A DNA stretch of 5,034 nt from Clostridiales bacterium UBA2658. Lineage in GTDB: Bacteria > Bacillota > Clostridia > Oscillospirales > Oscillospiraceae. Positions 1 to 5,034 of the stretch are shown in pieces (position 1 is the first letter of the stretch; each line of letters begins with the position of its first letter). The stretch lies in the NCBI GenBank assembly GCA_002359425.1, contig DEMY01000048.1:1-5034 (forward strand), read 5' to 3'. Position numbers and translations under genes: made by a program. The notes under the pieces are model-generated. The model worked only from the letters and a program-made list of their open reading frames with translations. It ran no database searches and was not told where the DNA came from.

Positions 1-526
1 TGGTCGAAACGCCGACTGCAAGCCCGTCCAGCCCGTCGATCAGGTTCACGGAGTTCGTGATGCCGACAATCCAGAGAATGGTGATGGGCACAGACCAGCT
101 TCCGAGCGTCAAATAATCGTTTGCCGAGAGAAAGTTGGGATTGCCAAGCACTTCGATGCGCACGCCGTGGAACACCGCGATACAGGCAGCGGCGATTTGA
201 AGCAGCAGCTTGACCCACGCCTTTAGGGACACGACGTCGTCCACAGCGCCGGTTGCGACGATGAGGACGCAGCCGAGCAAAATGCCCTGTAACTGGCGGT
301 TGATGGGAATGAAAAGCAACACGCTCAGCAAAAATCCGAGAAAGATGGCGAGACCGCCCATGCGGGGAATCGGATGGTCGTGGACGCGGCGGGCCTCGCC
401 CGGCATATCGATCGCGCCGACCTTCTCCGCGAAAGCCTTGACGATGGGCGTAGCGGCAAAGCTGATGATGAAGCCGACTGCGATCGTCAGGAGAATGCGG
501 ATCGTAAGCTCTGTATCAATGGGCAT
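1..526 (-). CDS. WecA/TagO-type polyprenyl-phosphate N-acetylhexosamine-1-phosphate transferase (MraY/WecA family), 3' end cut by window
   Basis: This is an integral-membrane enzyme expected to move a sugar-1-phosphate (usually GlcNAc-1-P from UDP-GlcNAc) onto undecaprenyl phosphate, the first step of teichoic-acid-like or other envelope polymer synthesis. The 175 visible codons, read from the minus strand, show hydrophobic segments near residues 8-26, 58-75, 81-95, 106-120 and 145-157. Family motifs are visible: RRVHDHPIPRMGG at 46-58, the Asp pair D96-D97 for Mg, and N158, N161, D164, D167 in the NSVNLIDGLDGLA block. The RxVHxxPIPRxGG form points to the WecA/TagO branch rather than MraY of peptidoglycan synthesis. 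The ATG at 526 is chosen because AAAGGA lies 11 bases upstream (538-543). It starts 21 bases after the trpS stop, so co-transcription is likely. The polymer it serves cannot be told from this window, and the C-terminal part, including the late cytoplasmic loop, lies off the left edge. Confidence 0.9.
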   Translation of the reverse strand, partial: MPIDTELTIRILLTIAVGFIISFAATPIVKAFAEKVGAIDMPGEARRVHDHPIPRMGGLAIFLGFLLSVLLFIPINRQLQGILLGCVLIVATGAVDDVVSLKAWVKLLLQIAAACIAVFHGVRIEVLGNPNFLSANDYLTLGSWSVPITILWIVGITNSVNLIDGLDGLAVGVST

Positions 527-547
527 GGTGAGTCTAGTCCTTTCGAG

Positions 548-1558
548 TTATCTTTCGACGAAGCCGACCTTTTTATAGACCTTGCGGAGCGTTTTGTTCG
601 CTGTGTAGCCGGCTTTTTCAGCGCCCGCGCGGTAGATGCTCTGGAGATAGTCTTTGTCGGCTGTGAGCCGCTCGGCTTCCTCGCGGATGGGCCGCAAAAG
701 CTCAACGACAGCCTCGCCGACCTTCGGTTTGAACTCGCCGTAGCCCTTGCCGGAAAACTCTGCTTCAATCTCCTCAAAGCTTTCGCCAGTGGCGCAGGAA
801 TAGATTTGCATCAAATTTGACACACCGGGCTTTTCCTTCGGGTCGTAGCGAACGGAAGTTTCGCTGTCCGTCACGGCGCGCTTGAACGAGCGCATAATCT
901 CGTCCGGCTTTTGCATGAGGTAGACGCAGCCGCCGGGGTCCTTGTCGGATTTCGACATTTTGTTTTCGGGGCTTGTCAGCGACATGATGCGCGCGCCGAC
1001 CTTTGGAATGTACGGCTCCGGCATTTTGAAAACGTCCCCGTAAACACCGTTGAAACGGGTCGCGATGTCGCGGCAAATCTCAACGTGCTGCTTTTGATCC
1101 TCACCGACGGGGACTAAATCTGTCTGGTACAAAAGAATGTCTGCCGCCATGAGGGCGGGGTAGGTGAAAAGACCGGCGTTGATGTTATCGGCATTTTTGG
1201 CGCTCTTGTCCTTGAACTGCGTCATGCGGCTCAGTTCGCCGAACATCGTGTAGCAATTGAGAACCCACGCAAGCTCCGCGTGCGCCGGAACGTGGCTCTG
1301 CACGAAAATGGTGTTTTTCTCCGGGTCAAGGCCGCAGGCAATGTACTGCGCAAGCTGCGCGGTCGTGCGCCGCCGGAGGTCCGCCGGGTTCTGGCGGACG
1401 GTGATGGCGTGCATGTCCACGATGCAGAAATAGGTATTGTATTCCGCTGAGAGCGCCACCCAGTTTTTAATGGCCCCGAGATAGGAGCCGAGCGTCAGCT
1501 CGCCCGAGGGCTGGATACCGCTGAAAATCGTCTTTTTTTCAATTGCGTGTTCATTCAT
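548..1558 (-). CDS. trpS: Tryptophanyl-tRNA synthetase (TrpRS)
   Basis: This class I synthetase charges tRNA-Trp with tryptophan in the cytoplasm. It is 336 residues, the usual bacterial length. The N-terminal GIQPSGELTLGSYLGAIKNW block (14-33) carries the HIGH-equivalent signature, here TLGS where Bacillus enzymes have TIGN or TLGN. Further family landmarks are CIVDMHAIT (45-53), GELSRMTQFKDKS (107-119), AADILLYQTDLVPVGEDQKQ (138-157), where D140 matches the Asp that contacts the indole NH, PKVGARIMSL (185-194), and an intact KMSKS loop at 200-204. The C-terminal ANKTLRKVYKKVG is typical of the anticodon-binding helical end. The ATG at 1558 matches the family N-terminus; AAAGGA (1571-1576) lies 12 bases upstream, a rather long spacing. 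It lies 27 bases after the aminotransferase gene and 21 before the glycosyltransferase gene, on the same strand. No T-box leader or separate promoter is visible directly upstream, so expression probably depends on the promoter before the aminotransferase. Confidence 0.97.
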   Translation of the reverse strand: MNEHAIEKKTIFSGIQPSGELTLGSYLGAIKNWVALSAEYNTYFCIVDMHAITVRQNPADLRRRTTAQLAQYIACGLDPEKNTIFVQSHVPAHAELAWVLNCYTMFGELSRMTQFKDKSAKNADNINAGLFTYPALMAADILLYQTDLVPVGEDQKQHVEICRDIATRFNGVYGDVFKMPEPYIPKVGARIMSLTSPENKMSKSDKDPGGCVYLMQKPDEIMRSFKRAVTDSETSVRYDPKEKPGVSNLMQIYSCATGESFEEIEAEFSGKGYGEFKPKVGEAVVELLRPIREEAERLTADKDYLQSIYRAGAEKAGYTANKTLRKVYKKVGFVER

Positions 1559-1585
1559 TTTACTTTTTTGTCCTTTGTTTTGAGA

Positions 1586-2779
1586 TTAGAGACCGAGATC
1601 CTCCGCGAGCTTTTCAAAGCCCGGCAGCGCGCCCGCAATCGTCTGCGGGGAGACGCAGTAGGCAACGCGCACATAACCCGGACAGGCGAACGACGTGCCG
1701 GGCACGACGAGAATGTTGTATTTTTTCGCCCTTTGGGCAAACTCTTTGTCGTCGCAGGGCGTTTTGACCCACATGTAGAACGCGCCCTGCGGCTCGGCGC
1801 ACTCGTAGCCCGCCGCCTTGAGGCCGCTAAAGAGGGCCTTGCGGTTGCTGTCGTAGCCATTGACGTTCGTTTTTTCGTCGAAACAGCGCATGACGGTCCG
1901 CTGCATCAGAGACGGGGCGTTCACAAAGCCCAAAACGCGCGTCGCAATCGAGGCCGCATCGAAAACGAGGGGATAATCGTCTATTTCCGAGGGAATGACG
2001 AGATACCCAATGCGCTCGCCGGGCAGCGACAGGGACTTTGACCACGAGTAGCAGACAATCGTATTGCGGTAGAGCTTCGTGACCCACGGAACGATCGCGC
2101 CGTCATACGCAAGCTCACGGTATGGCTCGTCCGAAAGGATAAAAATGGGGTGGCCGAACTCCCTGGACTTTTTTTCGAGCACCGCACCGAGGGCCTCAAT
2201 GGTCTCCGCCGGGTAAATTACGCCGGTGGGGTTGTTGGGGGTATTGATAATGACGGCCTTGGTCCTTTCCGTGAGCGCCGCTTCGAGCGCTTTCGGGTCC
2301 GGCTGGAAGCTCGGGAGGTTTGCCGGGATGACCTTCAAAACGCCGTCGTAATTCGCAATGTAGTTACCGTATTCCAAAAAGTACGGCGCAAAAGCCAAAA
2401 CCTCGTCCCCGGGGTTCAGGAGCGTTTTTAAAATGACGTTAAGACCGCCCGCCGCGCCGGCGGTCATGAGGATGTTGTCCGCCGAGAAGGCCGTTTCAAA
2501 GCGTTTGTTCAGCGACTCTGCGATGGTTTGGCGCACGTCGGGATAGCCCGCGTTTGACATGTAGCCGTGCACCATTGTGGACGGTTCATTATTGAGAACA
2601 TCAAAAACCGCGTCCTTCACCTTTGCGGGCGCGGGAAAATTTGGATTGCCGAGACTAAAGTCATAGACGTTTTCGCGCCCGTAAAGTTTCGCGAGGCGGT
2701 TGCCCTCTTCAAACATTTCGCGCACGGCGGAGTTTTTCTGCGTGAGCGCGAACATTTTTTCGGAAATACAGCTTGCCAT
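1586..2779 (-). CDS. PLP-dependent class I/II aminotransferase, aspartate-aminotransferase-like
   Basis: This cytoplasmic fold-type-I enzyme uses pyridoxal phosphate to exchange an amino group between an amino acid and a 2-oxo acid, probably with glutamate/2-oxoglutarate as one pair. The protein has 397 residues. Visible elements are substrate-arm residues SLGNPNFPAP (42-51), the phosphate-binding turn TAGAAGG (106-112), PNNPTG (181-186) with the cofactor-contacting Asn, SDEPYREL (216-223) with D217 for the pyridine nitrogen and Y220, the Schiff-base Lys K248 in SWSKSLSLPGERIGY with R256 for phosphate, and R371 in CPGYVRVAY for the substrate carboxylate. All key residues are present. The start is the ATG at 2779 because GGAGGT (2786-2791) sits 6 bases upstream; an in-frame TTG at 2803 would place that site inside the gene. 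It is first in a likely unit with trpS. Substrate preference (Asp, Ala, aromatic or other) cannot be read from sequence, so no gene symbol is given. Confidence 0.93.
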   Translation of the reverse strand: MASCISEKMFALTQKNSAVREMFEEGNRLAKLYGRENVYDFSLGNPNFPAPAKVKDAVFDVLNNEPSTMVHGYMSNAGYPDVRQTIAESLNKRFETAFSADNILMTAGAAGGLNVILKTLLNPGDEVLAFAPYFLEYGNYIANYDGVLKVIPANLPSFQPDPKALEAALTERTKAVIINTPNNPTGVIYPAETIEALGAVLEKKSREFGHPIFILSDEPYRELAYDGAIVPWVTKLYRNTIVCYSWSKSLSLPGERIGYLVIPSEIDDYPLVFDAASIATRVLGFVNAPSLMQRTVMRCFDEKTNVNGYDSNRKALFSGLKAAGYECAEPQGAFYMWVKTPCDDKEFAQRAKKYNILVVPGTSFACPGYVRVAYCVSPQTIAGALPGFEKLAEDLGL

Positions 2780-2785
2780 AACAAG

Positions 2786-2791
2786 ACCTCC
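2786..2791 (-). promoter_or_regulatory. Strong ribosome binding site deciding the aminotransferase start
   Basis: On the minus strand this reads GGAGGT, a near-perfect anti-16S match, 6 bases before the ATG at 2779. It rules out the longer in-frame TTG start at 2803. Confidence 0.85.
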
Positions 2792-2817
2792 ATAAAGCCG
2801 CAATTATCTATTTTGTT

Positions 2818-2847
2818 ATTCTACCACTTTTGAACACGGCTTGACAA
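2818..2847 (-). promoter_or_regulatory. Sigma-A-type promoter for the aminotransferase-trpS-glycosyltransferase unit
   Basis: Read on the minus strand, the -35 is TTGTCA (2842-2847, 5 of 6 consensus), the spacer is 18 bases, and the -10 is TAGAAT (2818-2823, 5 of 6). A TG one base upstream of the -10 makes it an extended -10. The predicted start of transcription is near 2811, giving a leader of about 30 bases. Its -35 overlaps that of the opposite gltX promoter. The match is seen directly; activity is inferred. Confidence 0.72.
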
Positions 2848-2869
2848 TCCCCGCGGGATAAAATATTAT
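2841..2869 (+). promoter_or_regulatory. Sigma-A-type promoter for gltX
   Basis: A perfect -35 TTGACA (2841-2846), an optimal 17-base spacer, and -10 TATTAT (2864-2869, 5 of 6 consensus) precede gltX. The predicted start is near 2876, so the leader is about 54 bases. The spacer contains the 8-base palindrome CCCGCGGG (2850-2857). It is probably a strong constitutive-class promoter. The leader has no room for a T-box. Confidence 0.82.
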
Positions 2870-2878
2870 ATAACAGTA

Positions 2879-2911
2879 TGCGGCGCGTATATTTTGCCAA
2901 ACAATGCCGCA
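2879..2911 (+). other. Short inverted repeat in the gltX leader
   Basis: TGCGGC (2879-2884) and GCCGCA (2906-2911) can pair as a six-base stem, extendable by one G-U pair, around an approximately 21-base loop. It covers most of the predicted gltX leader and ends just before the AAGGGG ribosome binding site (2914-2919). The pairing is seen; any role in mRNA stability or translation is speculation, and a stem this short with a large loop may be chance. Confidence 0.3.
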
Positions 2912-2929
2912 AAAAGGGGAAAAAACGAA

Positions 2930-4402
2930 ATGACCGATCAAAAATGGTTCGAGGACATGGAGGCGCGCATTCCGCACGGCGAGGTTCGCACGCGCTTTGC
3001 CCCCAGTCCCACAGGATATATGCACGTCGGCAATCTGCGCACGGCGCTGTACACCTACCTCATCGCCAAAAAGGCCGGGGGAAAATTTATCCTCCGCATT
3101 GAGGACACCGATCAGGGCCGCCTCGTTGCGGGCGCTGCGGACGTGATCTATAAGACGCTGCGCGACTGCCGCCTGACGCACGACGAAGGCCCGGATATCG
3201 GCGGTCCTGCCGGCCCGTATATCCAGACCGAACGCCGGGAAATTTATGGAAAGTACGCGGAGCTGCTTCTGGAAAAAGGCGGAGCCTACCGCTGTTTCTG
3301 CCAGAAGACCGAGGAGCCGGAGGGCGAGAACTTCGACAAGACGGACGACCCATGCCGAGACCTCTCGAAAGCGGAGTCCGACGCGCGCGCGGCCTCCGGC
3401 GAGAGCTTTGTCATCCGCCAGCGCATTCCACACGAGGGCACAACCACGTTCCACGATGAGATTTTCTACGATATCACGGTTCCGAACGACACGCTGGATG
3501 ACAACGTGCTCATGAAGTCGGACGGTCTGCCGACCTATAATTTCGCGAACGTCATCGACGACCACCTCATGGGCATTACACACGTCGTGCGCGGCAGCGA
3601 ATATCTCGCATCCTCGCCGAAGTATAACCTGCTCTATGAGGCGTTCGGCTGGGACATTCCGAAGTATGTCCACTGCTCGCCCGTCATGCGGGACAAGCAG
3701 AACAAAATGTCAAAGCGCCACGGAGACCCGAGCTATGAGGATCTTTTGGCGCAGGGTTATCTGAACGACGCCGTTTTGAACTATGTGGCGCTTCTGGGCT
3801 GGAGTCCCGGCGGCGAGCGGGAGATTTACGCTCTGCCCGAGCTTGTCGAAGCCTTCGACATCTCCGGCATCTCCAAGTCGCCTGCGATTTTTGATATTGA
3901 AAAGCTCACCTACTTCAACGCCGAGTATATCAAGGCGATGGAGCCGGAAGCGTTTATAAAGGTCGCGGAGCCTTACATCCGCGAGAGCGTCAAAAATTCC
4001 GCCATTGACATTGCCCTTTTCGCGCCCATCCTCCAGCCTCGCACAGAAAAGCTCACGGATATTCCGGAAAAGATAGACTTTTTTGACGCGCTTCCAGACT
4101 ACGACACCACACTTTTCACAAACAAGAAGTCAAAGACCGACGCCGCTGTCTCTCTAGACATGCTGCAAAAGACGCTGCCGGCGCTCGAGGACATTGCCGC
4201 GTGGACAGAAGAAGCCATCCACGATACGCTTATTTCGCTTGCCGAGACGCTGGGCGTTAAAAACGCGACGCTCATGTGGCCGCTGCGCATCGCAGTTGCC
4301 GGAAAGCTTGTCACCCCCGGCGGCGCGGTGGAAATTTGCCACATTTTAGGTAAGGACGAAACGCTCCGCCGCATGAGGATCGGCATTGAAAAGCTGAGCT
4401 GA
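2930..4402 (+). CDS. gltX: Glutamyl-tRNA synthetase (GluRS)
   Basis: This class I synthetase charges tRNA-Glu in the cytoplasm. In many Firmicutes it also mischarges tRNA-Gln for later amidation by GatCAB; this sequence does not show which type it is. The protein has 490 residues, normal for the family. Visible motifs are RFAPSPTGYMHVGNLRTAL (22-40) with the HIGH-equivalent HVGN, LRIEDTDQGR (55-64), a partial zinc-type site with C122, C124 and C142 where the usual following His is Asp, GLPTYNFANVIDDH (199-212), THVVRGSEYL (217-226), and KMSKRHG (259-265). The C-terminal anticodon-binding part includes WPLRIAVAGK (450-459). The ATG at 2930 is chosen because AAGGGG lies 10 bases upstream; an in-frame TTG at 2894 has no good site and would add 12 unlike residues. 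It has its own promoter and is followed by a terminator, so it is probably monocistronic. Confidence 0.97.
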   Translation: MTDQKWFEDMEARIPHGEVRTRFAPSPTGYMHVGNLRTALYTYLIAKKAGGKFILRIEDTDQGRLVAGAADVIYKTLRDCRLTHDEGPDIGGPAGPYIQTERREIYGKYAELLLEKGGAYRCFCQKTEEPEGENFDKTDDPCRDLSKAESDARAASGESFVIRQRIPHEGTTTFHDEIFYDITVPNDTLDDNVLMKSDGLPTYNFANVIDDHLMGITHVVRGSEYLASSPKYNLLYEAFGWDIPKYVHCSPVMRDKQNKMSKRHGDPSYEDLLAQGYLNDAVLNYVALLGWSPGGEREIYALPELVEAFDISGISKSPAIFDIEKLTYFNAEYIKAMEPEAFIKVAEPYIRESVKNSAIDIALFAPILQPRTEKLTDIPEKIDFFDALPDYDTTLFTNKKSKTDAAVSLDMLQKTLPALEDIAAWTEEAIHDTLISLAETLGVKNATLMWPLRIAVAGKLVTPGGAVEICHILGKDETLRRMRIGIEKLS

Positions 4403-4443
4403 GCAAAAATTCGCCAAATAAAAAACTAACGTTTTCCGCATTT

Positions 4444-4489
4444 AAAAGCGACCCTTCTGCGAACAATAATCGCAAAAGGGGCGCTTTTT
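4444..4489 (+). terminator. Rho-independent terminator after gltX
   Basis: Two 19-base arms (4444-4462 and 4470-4488) pair at 17 of 19 positions around the 7-base loop ACAATAA. The stem core is GC-rich and the descending arm ends in a run of five T (4485-4489). It begins 42 bases after the gltX stop. The mismatches are A-G at 4451/4481 and C-A at 4457/4475. It should separate gltX from the ypeB-like gene on the same strand. Confidence 0.9.
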
Positions 4490-4524
4490 GCCTGCTTTGA
4501 TTTTTAGTGGGAGAAGGGAATATT

Positions 4525-5034
4525 ATGAAAAAATCGACCGCGATCACGGTCATCTGCATTCTGGGGGCGGTCGCCGTTGCCGGGGCGGCGTTCGGGATCG
4601 TGAATATGAAAAAGGCGAAAGCGTATGACACAGCACTGTCCGCCGACTACCGCCGCTCGTTTGCGGAGCTTGTCTCCGGCGTCTCAGATGTTGACACGGC
4701 GCTCAAGAAGAGCCTTTTGGTGACCTCGCCCTCCATGGCGGGATCGGTGTGCACGGAGGTATATGGCAAGGCGCAGACCGCGCAGATGGCGCTTACGTCT
4801 CTGCCGGACTCTGCGACGAATTTGGAGAAGACCTCCGGCTTCATTGCGAAGGTCGGAGACTATGCCTATTCGCTTTCGCAAAAGTCCGCGCGCGGGGAGG
4901 CTTTTTCGGATGAGGAGCGCGAAAATCTTCGCTCGCTTTCCGAAACGGCGGACCTTCTGACACAAAACTTCCGCGAGATGCAGGACGACCTTGGCAGCGG
5001 CCTTGCTGACACGGAGCAGTACCGCAAGACCATC
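4525..5034 (+). CDS. ypeB: Germination protein YpeB, N-terminal part (gene continues past window)
   Basis: YpeB is a spore protein that, in Bacillus, stabilises and localises the cortex-lytic enzyme SleB in the dormant spore and is needed for cortex breakdown in germination. The 170 visible residues start with a short basic end (MKKS) and one hydrophobic segment (about 5-27), fitting an uncleaved membrane anchor. The family region follows: YRRSFAELVSGVSDVDTALK (42-61), then LLVTSPSM, then KTSGFIAKVGDYAYSLSQK (102-120), then a Glu/Leu-rich helical stretch (127-156). I recognise this pattern as YpeB from memory of the family. Full proteins are around 450 residues with C-terminal PepSY-like repeats, which lie off the right edge. 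The ATG at 4525 has GAGAAGGG 6 bases upstream. A terminator separates it from gltX. I saw no convincing sigma-G or sigma-A promoter in the 35 bases between that terminator and the start codon. sleB is not directly upstream, unlike the sleB-ypeB order in Bacillus subtilis. Confidence 0.88.
   Translation, partial: MKKSTAITVICILGAVAVAGAAFGIVNMKKAKAYDTALSADYRRSFAELVSGVSDVDTALKKSLLVTSPSMAGSVCTEVYGKAQTAQMALTSLPDSATNLEKTSGFIAKVGDYAYSLSQKSARGEAFSDEERENLRSLSETADLLTQNFREMQDDLGSGLADTEQYRKTI

Noticed and set aside
1547..2041. Plus-strand open frame of 164 codons opposite the aminotransferase
   Set aside because: It is fully explained as an antisense shadow of the aminotransferase gene, with no motif of its own.
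2780..2803. Longer aminotransferase beginning at the in-frame TTG at 2803
   Set aside because: The GGAGGT ribosome binding site would then lie inside the coding region; the ATG at 2779 has ideal spacing.
2894..2929. Longer gltX beginning at the in-frame TTG at 2894
   Set aside because: There is no Shine-Dalgarno-like site before it, and the added residues include the ribosome binding site of the ATG at 2930.
2816..3673. A 285-codon open frame on the minus strand, antisense to gltX and crossing the promoter region
   Set aside because: Its translation is Arg/Val/Ala-rich with no recognisable motif, it has no ribosome binding site that I could find, and gltX on the other strand is certain. Long antisense frames are expected from GC-biased third positions.
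4438..4470. Possible sigma-G-like promoter (GCATTT ... CAATAAT) for ypeB
   Set aside because: The spacing of about 20 bases and poor -10 match do not fit the sigma-G consensus, and the elements fall inside the terminator stem and loop.
4444..4489. Terminator acting in both directions
   Set aside because: The minus-strand side has only a four-base T run and there is no leftward gene ending here to use it.
4311..4631. Minus-strand open frame covering the gltX terminator
   Set aside because: It runs through a strong rightward terminator hairpin and overlaps two well-supported plus-strand genes; the translation shows no known domain.

Overview
The window reads as ordinary chromosome from a spore-forming, fairly GC-rich Firmicute of the class Clostridia, most plausibly an Oscillospiraceae/Ruminococcaceae-type gut anaerobe. 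The evidence is the YpeB spore-germination protein at the right edge, AGGAGG-type ribosome binding sites, sigma-A-type promoters and Clostridia-like versions of TrpRS, GluRS and a PLP aminotransferase. The taxonomic placement is inference from protein character, not from a search.

Layout: five protein genes lie in two divergent groups. Leftward from about 2811 runs a likely three-gene transcription unit: a fold-type-I aminotransferase (2779 to 1586), tryptophanyl-tRNA synthetase trpS (1558 to 548), and a WecA/TagO-type polyprenyl-phosphate sugar-1-phosphate transferase (526 to beyond the left edge). The gaps are 27 and 21 bases, each holds an AAAGGA-type ribosome binding site, and neither holds a terminator. 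Rightward are glutamyl-tRNA synthetase gltX (2930 to 4402), a strong hairpin terminator (4444-4489), and the first 170 codons of ypeB (4525 to beyond the right edge).

The control region is 2780-2929. It carries two good sigma-A-type promoters pointing in opposite directions whose -35 hexamers overlap by five bases on opposite strands (2841-2847). RNA polymerase probably cannot occupy both at once, so gltX and the aminotransferase-trpS-glycosyltransferase unit may compete or share one regulator. The leaders are about 30 and 55 bases, too short for the T-box riboswitches that often control aminoacyl-tRNA synthetase genes in Firmicutes.

Functionally, two genes charge tRNAs (Glu and Trp), the aminotransferase probably links glutamate/2-oxoglutarate to other amino acids, the membrane transferase starts assembly of a lipid-linked cell-envelope polymer, and ypeB belongs to spore germination. 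I see no mobile element, CRISPR array, tRNA or rRNA gene, and no sign of a new multi-gene system. No stretch longer than 300 bases lacks a gene.
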